A stretch of 7,137 bases of DNA from Gammaproteobacteria bacterium (GCA_011052165.1 DRJN01000232.1:1-7137); one strand, 5' to 3'. Shown: positions 1 to 5,009, numbered from the stretch's first letter. Program-made: numbers and translations. The notes: generated by a model not told the origin, from the letters alone.

Positions 1-236
1 AGTGGGGAGCTTCTCAGGCCGATACTTACCTCGATGGCCTGGAAACACGCGCACAACTCCTTGCTGATAATCCCGATCTGGGAACCAAACGGGAAGCACT
101 CTCTGAGGGGCTACTCAGCTTTCCTTATGAAAACCACATCCTGTACTACACGAAACTAACCCACGGGAAACAATGCAACGGAATTACGATTGTGCGGGTG
201 CTCCATCAGAACATGGATCCGGTGAAACACCTCTGA
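1..236 (+). CDS. parE: ParE/RelE-family toxin, 3' part
   Basis: The reading frame is open from base 3 and ends at TGA 234-236, giving 77 residues of a protein whose 5' end lies outside the window. The visible part has the ParE pattern: WGASQADTYL near the start, LLADNPDLG, the SFPYENHILYY segment, ITIVRVLHQNMD and a C-terminal KHL. ParE proteins are usually 95-100 residues, so about 20 N-terminal residues are missing. The family acts in the cytosol; characterised ParE toxins poison DNA gyrase, and related RelE-fold proteins cut mRNA. The cognate antitoxin (ParD or similar) would be expected just upstream, outside the window. All C-terminal family blocks are intact, so it may be functional. 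A somewhat long loop (KLTHGKQCNG) sits before the last strands. Confidence 0.88.
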   Translation, partial: WGASQADTYLDGLETRAQLLADNPDLGTKREALSEGLLSFPYENHILYYTKLTHGKQCNGITIVRVLHQNMDPVKHL

Positions 237-272
237 TACTTCCCAAAAAGAAAGGCAAAAGATCAGTTTGAT

Positions 273-989
273 GTGGAAGCAATAAAAAAACAGCTGCAAG
301 CATCATTCAAGGATGCAGAATCTGCCTGCTCGGAGAATAAGGCAGCTCTAAAATGTTCATTCAGTCGTGAATCAAAAACTGATCATCTGGTATTTCAGCT
401 TACCGCTTCAGAAAAATCCATAAAATATCTTTTTTACAAAAAACCGTTAGTTAATAATTCCTCTAACAAGCAACATCTGGCTCATACGCAACCTGAAAAT
501 TCACAAGGCAACACAATATCGAAAACTGCAGCTGCAAAGCAGGCAGGAAACGAAGCACCTTCAACCAGACACGTCCCGATCGTTGAAATCAAAACCACTA
601 AAAGCGGCATCAGGATCCCGCAAAGAATAGACAAAGAGTATCCTTGCCTTGGTTATCCTGCCGAAAATATTAATGACATTAAAGAATGTATCAAGGTCAT
701 GGACAAGGCGATCCGGTCATACAATGAATCTATACCGGAAATGAAAAAGAAAGCTAAATCGGCCTATGAAATGGTCAATATAAAAATACGTCCCTGGTTC
801 AGGCTCGGCAGCTGCCCGGAATCGCAAACAATGTATCAGGATAATTTAAAGTTACTCGGCATTTTTCCTTCAGACACAGATAAACTTGTACCTGAATGTA
901 AGGTGTTCGCCAAGGTTTATAAATCCATGACCAACAGGGCTGCAGCAAACGCATCATTTCATGATGATTTGGGGGCATTAATTGAATGA
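273..989 (+). CDS. Unrecognised protein, possibly a 3' gene fragment
   Basis: I do not recognise this 238-residue protein. Its only usable start is GTG 273; there is no in-frame ATG nearby, and the purine run at 245-255 is too distant for a good ribosome site. The frame is open back to the parE stop at 234-236 and lies in the same frame as parE, so it could be the 3' part of a larger gene joined here by deletion. The protein is Lys/Ser/Asn-rich and hydrophilic, with no signal peptide or membrane segment. There is a low-complexity linker at about residues 62-100 and a compact C-terminal half (about 115-238) with regularly placed aromatics and cysteines (YPCLGYP, IRPWFRLGSCPES, VPECKVF). No catalytic motif is evident. 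The DNA is visibly AT-richer than the genes to its right, which suggests separate acquisition. Stop TGA 987-989. Confidence 0.5.
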   Translation: MEAIKKQLQASFKDAESACSENKAALKCSFSRESKTDHLVFQLTASEKSIKYLFYKKPLVNNSSNKQHLAHTQPENSQGNTISKTAAAKQAGNEAPSTRHVPIVEIKTTKSGIRIPQRIDKEYPCLGYPAENINDIKECIKVMDKAIRSYNESIPEMKKKAKSAYEMVNIKIRPWFRLGSCPESQTMYQDNLKLLGIFPSDTDKLVPECKVFAKVYKSMTNRAAANASFHDDLGALIE

Positions 990-1213
990 ACGGGAAGCAT
1001 TCGAGGCACGTTACGGTAGCTAGCCGGCGCTGCAGCGCATCGAACGAATCGTCACGCAACAGTGCCGGCGGATCGCCAAGGGGTAGGTGTATAGATAGAC
1101 AGCCCTCACTCCCACTCGATTGTTAACAAACAGCAAAAATCCAGTATTGGCGCGGGTTTTATGGTGTCCATAAGTGTTGATACTATGAAAAATACCATGT
1201 TCAGAATTTGTTG
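990..1213. other. Stretch without an intact gene
   Basis: No intact gene is visible between the 273-989 ORF and the antitoxin remnant at 1214. A short plus-strand frame (TTG 982 to TAG 1021) reads NEREAFEARYGS, and after that stop the same frame continues PALQRIERIV to TAG 1084. This could be an N-terminal remnant of some gene, loosely like the start of small methyltransferases, but it is too short to assign. Bases 1087-1213 are AT-rich and contain the first copy of a 24-bp direct repeat (1108-1131). Confidence 0.4.
1108..1131 (+). repeat. Direct repeat, copy A
   Basis: This 24-bp sequence has the core TCGATTGTTAA and matches 3822-3845 in the same orientation at 22 of 24 positions; the two differences are C/T transitions. 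A second short match (ATACCATG at 1192-1199 and 3894-3901) follows at a similar distance (84 and 72 bases), so the repeats may be remnants of a longer related element. Together they bracket the higBA, hipA-fragment and vapBC block. They could be att-like ends or two copies of a dispersed intergenic repeat. Confidence 0.6.
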
Positions 1214-1351
1214 CTAATCGCCCGAAAAGGTTGCCGACAGAACGCTGCCACACAATGCTCTAGGCCACCTTCCGGGCTTTGACTTCCCGGTATAGCCTTC
1301 CTGCTCCTGAAGATAACCGATGACTGCGAACAGGTTGCTCGCCTGGGTCAT
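1214..1351 (-). pseudogene. C-terminal remnant of an HTH antitoxin-type regulator
   Basis: On the minus strand a 45-codon frame opens at ATG 1351 and reads MTQASNLFAVIGYLQEQEG before becoming unconserved. From memory, this strongly resembles the C-terminal signature of a family of small HTH regulators paired with type II toxins, in which a motif like GNPQARNLF is followed by a helix ending LQREEG. The preceding HTH part is absent: in-frame TGA 1358-1360 lies just upstream. After residue 19 the sequence (YTGKSKPGRW) no longer fits the family. It starts 18 bases beyond the higA stop. An N-terminal piece of the same family lies on the same strand at 2630-2767, so the two may be halves of one gene split by the intervening DNA. 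Family assignment is by recalled motif only. Confidence 0.5.
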
Positions 1352-1369
1352 AATCCATCATCTGCTACT

Positions 1370-1645
1370 TTACGCAGCTTTCACCTTCACGGTTTTTCCA
1401 ATCCGGGCCAGCATGTTGACCAGTCTGTCGATGGTGAACTTGTCGATCTTGCCGCGCATCAGATCACTGATTCTCGGCTGGTAAACACCGAACACCTCTG
1501 CCGCCTCCTTCTGGCCAATCCCCGCATCCTCGATATATTGACGCAATGCAATCATTAATTCTGAACGAATCTTCAGATTTTGCACCATCACTGGATTATC
1601 CTCCAGCGCCTCAAATACATTGCGATAGCCTTTTGAAATCGTCAT
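1370..1645 (-). CDS. higA: HigA-type XRE-family antitoxin
   Basis: This 91-residue cytosolic DNA-binding antitoxin is encoded just after its toxin. The helix-turn-helix lies at about residues 44-64 (GQKEAAEVFG then YQPRISDLMRG), followed by a helix FTIDRLVNMLARIGKTVKV that is typical of HigA proteins of the short HTH type. The N-terminal part (residues 1-35, with NVFEALEDNP and KIRSELMIAL) fits the same family. Family members bind the toxin and repress their own operon. ATG 1645 overlaps the toxin stop by four bases (ATGA), and a ribosome site AGAGGA (complement of 1653-1658) sits 7 nt upstream, so the start is well supported. Length is normal and no defect is seen. The complex probably binds the inverted repeat upstream of the toxin gene. 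Confidence 0.9.
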   Translation of the reverse strand: MTISKGYRNVFEALEDNPVMVQNLKIRSELMIALRQYIEDAGIGQKEAAEVFGVYQPRISDLMRGKIDKFTIDRLVNMLARIGKTVKVKAA

Positions 1646-1974
1646 TTCTGTTTCCTCTGTTCTACCAGCGTCTTGTACCTTGCTTTAGCCAACTCGATAT
1701 CTGCCTTGCGTATTTTCCGTGTCTTCTTTTGGAAAGCATGCAACACGTAAACGGCCTCTTCGAACCTGGCGACATAGATCACCCGGTAGATACCTGCCGC
1801 ATCCTTAATCCGGATTTCAACAGCCCCGGCTCCAACACTATTCATCGGCTTCCAGTCGCCTGGCTGCAACCCAGCCTGAATATTACTGAGTTCAAAACCG
1901 GCCTCCCGACGTGCGCCTGCCGGAAAATGTTTGAGATCGTCCAATGAGCCACCCACAAAGCGCACGTCCTTCAT
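1642..1974 (-). CDS. higB: HigB/Gp49-like RelE-superfamily toxin
   Basis: This 110-residue protein is the toxin of a toxin-first TA operon. It has the phage-Gp49-like (HigB-type) layout: FVGGSLDDLKHFP at residues 6-18, ARREAGFELSNIQ at 21-33, GDWKPMNSVGAGAVEIRI at 39-56, YRVIYVARFEEAVYVLHAFQKKT at 63-85 and a basic C-terminal helix. Proteins of this fold are ribosome-dependent or free mRNA endonucleases; the basic and aromatic residues in the LHAFQKKT block are the usual active-site region. The gene precedes and overlaps higA by four bases. ATG 1974 matches the family N-terminus but has no Shine-Dalgarno sequence, and the best promoter -10 ends only 7 nt upstream, so translation may be leaderless. 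No truncation is seen. Confidence 0.9.
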   Translation of the reverse strand: MKDVRFVGGSLDDLKHFPAGARREAGFELSNIQAGLQPGDWKPMNSVGAGAVEIRIKDAAGIYRVIYVARFEEAVYVLHAFQKKTRKIRKADIELAKARYKTLVEQRKQK

Positions 1975-2019
1975 ATGCTTAATTATATAAGACTTTATAT
2001 ATATATCAAGTTTTATATA
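1975..2019 (-). promoter_or_regulatory. higBA promoter and operator
   Basis: Read on the minus strand, TTGATA (complement of 2004-2009) and TATAAT (complement of 1982-1987) are separated by 16 nt, a good sigma-70 pair. An inverted repeat, TATATAAGACTT at 1984-1995 and AAGTTTTATATA at 2008-2019, matches at 11 of 12 positions and frames both elements. This is the expected arrangement for autorepression by the HigA-HigB complex (inference). The -10 ends 7 nt before the toxin ATG, so transcription should begin at or next to the start codon. Confidence 0.7.
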
Positions 2020-2068
2020 TTCTAATGCCCCTCTGGGCTGCCCTGACAGGAGTCCAGAATGTCTGGCG

Positions 2069-2104
2069 TTTTGAAAGAAATCTACTTATTGATTTCTTTC
2101 AAAA
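2069..2104. repeat. Perfect 13-bp inverted repeat
   Basis: TTTTGAAAGAAAT at 2069-2081 and its exact reverse complement at 2092-2104 surround a 10-nt loop. The stem is AT-rich with no adjacent T-run, so it is not a canonical terminator. The left arm recurs exactly at 3943-3955, where it is followed by a broken right arm (ATTTCT 3960-3965 and CTTCAAAA 3971-3978). This suggests two members of a small hairpin family. Function unknown. Confidence 0.65.
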
Positions 2105-2140
2105 TGAGGACGAAACCCATGGCCCGACTATCAACAATAA

Positions 2141-2189
2141 GGAGGAGATCACACCAATGGCCTTTCAGAAGCCCCCTGTGTCAGGATAG
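2141..2189 (+). other. Orphan ribosome site with an 11-codon frame
   Basis: A strong Shine-Dalgarno sequence GGAGGAG (2141-2147) sits 9 nt before ATG 2157. The frame reads only MAFQKPPVSG and stops at TAG 2187. It runs against the 3' end of the hipA fragment on the other strand. It may be the surviving start of a gene whose body was replaced by the hipA piece, or a chance purine run. Confidence 0.25.
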
Positions 2190-2629
2190 TTGTCACTGGC
2201 GCCAAGCATACTCATGGCCGAAAGAAATGGAATGCGACCGCCAGGGATGGCGGGAGTGCCGGATTCGCAGGAGCTCAAATCCGGCCGCTGACCTTGTACA
2301 CGATCGAACCGGCGCAGCAACAGCACCGGCTTGTTCACGACATGTTCAATTCGCCAGTCGGGCACGGGGATACCGGCCTTCGCTGCAAGGCGGAGCGCAA
2401 CCGCCTCCCACAGAACCGTATTGATCTCATCATCCTTGTGCGGAAACTTGACAATGGCAGGTTGCCCATCCCGGTCCCGAACAGACGCCTTGGGTCGCGC
2501 ACCACCCAATGACGAGCCGGGCGCCAGCAGCAGGCGCAGATCCTCGTCGCTATCCGTGTCACCCACGACATGCTCCGCCGCTGACAGCAATCGGGGCAGA
2601 TCGACCAGCGGCGGGAAAGGTGCTCGCGG
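2165..2629 (-). pseudogene. hipA: HipA-family kinase toxin, internal fragment
   Basis: The minus-strand frame is open from an in-frame TGA (2630-2632) to TGA 2165-2167. It reads PPLVDLPRLLSAAE, then LLAPGSSLGGARPKA, AIVKFPHKDDE, WEAVALRLAAKAGIPVPDW and VLLLRRFDR, ending in FLSAMSMLGASDN. This is the middle of a HipA Ser/Thr kinase: the Gly-rich SSLGGARPKA loop and the ATP-contacting lysine in VKFP are present. HipA proteins are about 400-440 residues; here the N-terminal ~100 and the whole C-terminal half with the catalytic and metal-binding aspartates are missing. After GASDN the frame continues with unrelated residues (YPDTGGF). TTG 2590 or a nearby codon could initiate, but the product would lack kinase activity. 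HipA normally phosphorylates glutamyl-tRNA synthetase and pairs with the HTH antitoxin HipB; no hipB is seen. It is a relic. Confidence 0.85.
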
Positions 2630-2767
2630 TCACTGCCACAGTGAATGCAAACAGCACGGCGGATGGCAGCGCAATTTATCGAAGACCCGGGATAATTCCT
2701 CGAACCCGATCGTCGCGTTGATAGTGTCACGCAGCGCCGTGACAGGCACGGTTGACTTACCGGATCT
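2630..2767 (-). pseudogene. N-terminal remnant of an HTH antitoxin-type regulator
   Basis: A minus-strand frame open from 2767 to TGA 2630-2632 reads VTALRDTINATIGFEELSRVFDK (bases 2743 down to 2675). The LRDTINATIGFEEL stretch strongly resembles, from memory, the segment before the recognition helix in small HTH antitoxin-type regulators. Further on, the expected SPKSLMRMLG-like helix is missing and the sequence turns Cys/His-rich without family likeness. A GTG at 2749 is the only plausible start. The same frame, past the stop, enters the hipA fragment, so two unrelated relics abut. The missing C-terminal signature of this family occurs on the same strand at 1214-1351. The remnant's 5' end is overlapped by the vapBC promoter. 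Confidence 0.5.
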
Positions 2768-2803
2768 TTAGGCATATGCTTAAACATATGCCTAAACTGG
2801 AGG
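2752..2803 (+). promoter_or_regulatory. vapBC promoter, operator and ribosome site
   Basis: TTGACT (2752-2757) and TATGCT (2775-2780) are separated by exactly 17 nt. A perfect inverted repeat, TTTAGGCATATG (2767-2778) and CATATGCCTAAA (2785-2796) with a 6-nt spacer, covers the -10 and the likely start of transcription. A VapB-VapC complex bound here would exclude RNA polymerase, so negative autoregulation is the natural reading. A strong Shine-Dalgarno GGAGG (2799-2803) stands 8 nt before ATG 2812 and fixes the vapB start. Confidence 0.85.
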
Positions 2804-2811
2804 ATACTCGA

Positions 2812-3054
2812 ATGGCCACCCATGAACGTCATGTACGCCTCTTTCGCAACGGGCGCAACCAGGCGCTGCGCATCCCCCGCGAGTTCGAGCTGGAGGGCGA
2901 GGAAGCGCTCATTCGCAAGGAGGGAGACCGCCTGATCGTGGAGCCGATCCGCAAAGGTAGGCTGCTGAAGCTGCTGGCCTCCCTCGAGCCCCTGGAGGAA
3001 CCCTTCCCCGACGTGGATGATGATCTGCCTCCACTGAATGACATGCCGCTGTGA
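2812..3054 (+). CDS. vapB: VapB-type AbrB-fold antitoxin
   Basis: This 80-residue antitoxin is of the SpoVT/AbrB-like class. The N-terminal DNA-binding swapped-hairpin domain spans about residues 7-46, with the diagnostic VRLFRNGRNQALRIPREFEL and the closing strand DRLIVEPI. The acidic, proline-rich tail (residues 55-80: LEPLEEPFPDVDDDLPPLND) is the usual segment that wraps the PIN toxin. The frame extends upstream to a TTG at 2752, but the GGAGG ribosome site and the promoter and operator position make ATG 2812 the start. The stop overlaps vapC by four bases (GTGA), so the two are translationally coupled. It neutralises VapC and, with it, probably represses the operon at the 2767-2796 palindrome. 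It appears complete. Confidence 0.93.
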   Translation: MATHERHVRLFRNGRNQALRIPREFELEGEEALIRKEGDRLIVEPIRKGRLLKLLASLEPLEEPFPDVDDDLPPLNDMPL

Positions 3055-3464
3055 GCGGATCGTTTGCGTATTTGCTGGATACCAACATCCTGTCCGATCT
3101 GGTCCGCCATCCGCAGGGCATGGTGGCAGCACGGATCACAAAGGCAGGCGAGGACAGTACCTGCACCAGCATCGTCGCAGCCGCAGAACTCCGCTACGGC
3201 GCTGCCAAGTCAAACTCAGCAAAACTCGCGGACCGCGTCGATCTGATCCTCTCCGCACTGGAAATCCTGCCGCTGGAAGTGCCCGCCGACCACCAGTATG
3301 CAGCGTTACGCCATCACCTGACGCGCCAGGGAACACCCATCGGACCAAACGATCTGCTGATTGCCGCGCATGCCCTCGCAAGTGACCTTACGGTTGTGAC
3401 CGCAAATGTAGGGGAGTTCTCCCGGGTATCGGGGCTGAAAGTGGAGAACTGGTTACAGGAATAG
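3051..3464 (+). CDS. vapC: VapC-type PIN-domain ribonuclease toxin
   Basis: This 137-residue PIN-domain protein is the toxin of the vapBC pair, in the FitB/VapC subgroup. Metal-binding acids are in place: D10 in LLDTNILSDL, E46 in AAAELRYG and D101 in PNDLLIAAHAL. The fourth position falls in VVTANVGEFSRV (N119, E122), a common variant of the TNNxxEF motif. The C-terminus ends GLKVENW, as is usual. VapC proteins are Mg-dependent endoribonucleases that cut tRNA or rRNA; the specific target cannot be read from sequence. Translation starts at GTG 3051, overlapping the vapB stop, with no independent Shine-Dalgarno, so it depends on coupling. Full family length and no defects suggest an active module. 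Confidence 0.93.
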   Translation: MSGSFAYLLDTNILSDLVRHPQGMVAARITKAGEDSTCTSIVAAAELRYGAAKSNSAKLADRVDLILSALEILPLEVPADHQYAALRHHLTRQGTPIGPNDLLIAAHALASDLTVVTANVGEFSRVSGLKVENWLQE

Positions 3465-3821
3465 CCTGCGACGCCCGCCCAAAACGCATTCCAGCCGGCA
3501 TCCACGGCACATAACGCCAAACCGGCGTGTATCGTTTGATACGATGGCCAAAATGCGACTGCTTCCTGGGTCGCCATAACGGAGATGCCCCGCGCCAGCA
3601 AGGAAAACAAGGACACTTTAAATACGTTTTTACCGCGCCACCGAAAAAGTTTGTGAAGACAGTATCATTATCGACGAAATCAATGATCAATAAACCGACA
3701 GGCAAACCATCGCTTGTCTGACAACACGTTGTAATTGATCATTTTATGAACTGACACCAGATTGCATTTCTCTTGCTTGATGTTGCCAGTCATTACCAGC
3801 CATTGCCTGTCAATACCGGCT

Positions 3822-3845
3822 ACTCCCATTCGATTGTTAATAAAC
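3822..3845 (+). repeat. Direct repeat, copy B
   Basis: This is the second copy of the 24-bp sequence at 1108-1131, identical at 22 of 24 positions and in the same orientation. It lies in gene-free DNA, 358 bases after the vapC stop. The ATACCATG echo follows at 3894-3901. Confidence 0.6.
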
Positions 3846-3903
3846 CTGGTGAATATTGCAAATACAATTGCTTGGAATTGACTTGTAGAGTAAATACCAT
3901 GAG

Positions 3904-3925
3904 AGACGCTGTTTTTACAGTGTCT
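3904..3925. repeat. Stable small hairpin
   Basis: AGACGCTGT (3904-3912) and ACAGTGTCT (3917-3925) can form a 9-bp stem with one G-U pair around a TTTT loop. No T-run follows on either strand, so it does not look like an intrinsic terminator. It may belong to the same repetitive element as the 3822-3845 repeat. Confidence 0.5.
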
Positions 3926-4022
3926 TAACGTAGATGCACATATTTTGAAAGAAATTCGCATTTCTATTCCCTTCAAAAAATAGCAGCATCCGTGTACAAG
4001 ATACTGCTCGTGGCGGTAGCAG

Positions 4023-4319
4023 TCACCCAGCCAGCCTGTCAGGATTGTTACAACATATCGGGGACTGTGCATATATCCCGATGTATTGTAACGTTCCTGT
4101 ATTATGTCTACCCAAACCACGCGGACTGACAAAATCCTGGAGCTGGTCAGGAAGACGGGCGTGCTGCGTCCGTGCGATCTGGATCCCTCCACAACGCCGG
4201 CACTCGGCCTTTTCGACCTCACCGCCGACACCAAACCCAAATATCCTGTCGATGACGCGAAAATCATGAAACCCTAACCAGCACAGGATACGGCCGAGTA
4301 ATGGTGGTAGCTGTGACAT
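4023..4319 (-). CDS. Small CxxC protein with a replaced C-terminus
   Basis: The start ATG 4319 is backed by a GGGGG ribosome site (complement of 4328-4334 region) about 8 nt upstream. Residues 1-45 (LLGRILCWLGFHDFRVID, then GFGVGGEVEKAECRRCG) look like a genuine small protein: a hydrophobic LCWLGFH start and a C-terminal CRRCG knuckle, reminiscent of short prophage-type proteins with an LCKLFGHK-like N-terminus (the DUF1660 style, recalled rather than searched). From about residue 46 to 98 the frame runs antisense to the abiEi remnant and has no recognisable character, so the original C-terminus seems lost and the reading frame continues by chance to TGA 4023-4025. The gene follows the membrane TPM gene by 69 bases on the same strand and may be read through from that operon. 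Function unknown. Confidence 0.5.
   Translation of the reverse strand: MSQLPPLLGRILCWLGFHDFRVIDRIFGFGVGGEVEKAECRRCGGIQIARTQHARLPDQLQDFVSPRGLGRHNTGTLQYIGIYAQSPICCNNPDRLAG
4047..4092 (+). promoter_or_regulatory. Inverted repeat upstream of the abiEi remnant
   Basis: GTTACAACATATCGGG (4047-4062) and CCCGATGTATTGTAAC (4077-4092) are inverse copies at 14 of 16 positions around a 14-nt AT-rich centre, and lie 11 nt before ATG 4104. AbiEi antitoxins are known to repress their own operon by binding inverted repeats in the promoter, so this is probably the abiE operator, better preserved than the gene. No clean -35/-10 pair is obvious; AT-rich elements lie in the loop (4070-4077). Confidence 0.6.
4104..4277 (+). 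pseudogene. abiEi: AbiEi antitoxin, 5' remnant
   Basis: The 57-codon frame starting at ATG 4104 reads MSTQTTRTDKILELVRKTG, then VLRPCDLD, which is the characteristic N-terminal winged-helix start of AbiEi, the antitoxin and transcriptional repressor of type IV AbiE phage-defence TA systems. Family members are about 190-280 residues; here likeness stops at about codon 27 (base 4184). The remaining codons to TAA 4275-4277 are antisense to the conserved N-terminal half of the minus-strand gene starting at 4319, so they are not abiE sequence. Neither the rest of AbiEi nor the nucleotidyltransferase toxin AbiEii follows. The 4047-4092 inverted repeat upstream supports the identification. It is a truncated relic; a short peptide could still be made. 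Confidence 0.65.
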
Positions 4320-4388
4320 TACATGAGCCCCCTGAAGTAATGGTGCATGTTGCCTTGGCTTCGTTCAAGACAAACGCGGCGGTTCACT

Positions 4389-5009
4389 TTACTCTTCGAT
4401 AATAAGCTTATTGCTGATCTCATCGGGATTATCGTGAGTCCCCGGGAAGTCTTTTGCCAGAACTTCGCCGCATTCGTGCACGGCAGCACAGAATCCCTCG
4501 GTGAGATCATCTGATTTAATCCTGCCAATCATGTCGGTCACTATCCCCTGCCAGGTATCCCTGGAAACTTTCGCGTTGATGCCTGTATCAGCGAGGATTT
4601 CCACGCGGCGCTCCAGCAGGGAGGCCATGATGAGAATTCCCGTGCGATCTTTTGTCACGTGCAAATCGCGTGAAAAAAATGCCTGTAGCGCCCGTTGGTG
4701 AACCTCTTCGTCAATCTTGGAACTGAGCATGAATAGCCGAAGAATAGCGCCAAAAGTGCCCAACCCGTAACCGATATAAAGCCCCGGAATCTGCACCCAG
4801 AGAATCCACACCGGATCGAAATCGTCGAGAAAGAAATAGCAGAGGAAGCCAAAGAAAAAGGCTGTAACGATGGCCAGCCGCCAGCGAGCGCCCGGGTAAT
4901 CATCACTCTGGGCAACAATCATTGGTACGATTTCACCCGTTGTTTGCTTTTCTGCTTCGAGTACGGCCTGTGAAATTCTGTCGCGATCGGACTGTGTCAT
5001 ATGAATCAT
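4389..5009 (-). CDS. Membrane TPM-domain protein, COG3762-like
   Basis: This 206-residue protein is the last gene of the lemA-TPM-TPM operon. The N-terminal segment (SQAVLEAEKQTTGEIVPMIV, residues 13-32) begins the TPM fold. A membrane insert follows: WRLAIVTAFFFGFLCYFFL at about 43-61 and a second hydrophobic stretch at about 66-93. The fold resumes with TKDRTGILIMASLLERRVEILADTGI (119-144) and DDLTEGFCAAVHECGEVLAKDFP (167-189). This split arrangement is usual for the membrane branch of the family, whose biochemical role is not settled; TPM domains have been linked to phosphatase activity and photosystem II repair in plants. ATG 5009 follows the upstream stop TAG (5010-5012) directly with GGGGG 7 nt ahead; ATG 5000 is an alternative that would remove three residues. 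Complete. Confidence 0.88.
   Translation of the reverse strand: MIHMTQSDRDRISQAVLEAEKQTTGEIVPMIVAQSDDYPGARWRLAIVTAFFFGFLCYFFLDDFDPVWILWVQIPGLYIGYGLGTFGAILRLFMLSSKIDEEVHQRALQAFFSRDLHVTKDRTGILIMASLLERRVEILADTGINAKVSRDTWQGIVTDMIGRIKSDDLTEGFCAAVHECGEVLAKDFPGTHDNPDEISNKLIIEE

Larger units (their letters stand above)
3465..4046. other. Gene-free, hairpin-rich stretch
   Basis: I find no convincing gene in these 580 bases on either strand. Visible structure: a small palindrome GTATC-GTTT-GATAC at 3529-3542 directly before ATG 3544 (an 11-codon frame, MAKMRLLPGSP, stopping at the TAA in GCCATAACG); AATGATCAAT at 3682-3691 with its exact inverse at 3734-3743; the second copy of the 24-bp direct repeat at 3822-3845; a 9-bp hairpin with a 4-T loop at 3904-3925; and the degenerate hairpin at 3943-3978. 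The last ~300 bases are AT-rich. The small palindrome before an ATG resembles a TA operator that has lost its gene, but that is a guess. No T-run terminator for vapBC was found. Confidence 0.55.

Noticed and set aside
986..1126. ATG overlapping the stop at 987-989 with a 46-codon frame
   Set aside because: The product is Ser/Arg-rich with no family likeness, and the frame beside it looks more protein-like but is interrupted by a stop at 1021.
2335..3132. Long minus-strand frame of 265 codons
   Set aside because: It runs antisense to vapB and out of frame through the hipA and antitoxin relics; the protein is Arg/Cys/Ser-rich with no family likeness, so it is a shadow frame.
3527..3721. Plus-strand 64-codon frame after vapC
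   Set aside because: No ribosome site and no recognisable motif; the start lies inside a palindrome.
3680..4267. Minus-strand frame of 195 codons
   Set aside because: It crosses AT-rich repeat DNA, the abiE operator and the abiEi relic in a frame without ribosome site or recognisable residues.
1..4320. TA genes as an integron cassette array
   Set aside because: I searched for attC-like core sites (GTTRRRY with matching inverse) between the modules and found none convincing; no integrase is in the window.
4350..4373. 8-bp hairpin downstream of the TPM operon
   Set aside because: The stem has one G-U pair and no T-run follows on either strand, so it is not a supported intrinsic terminator.
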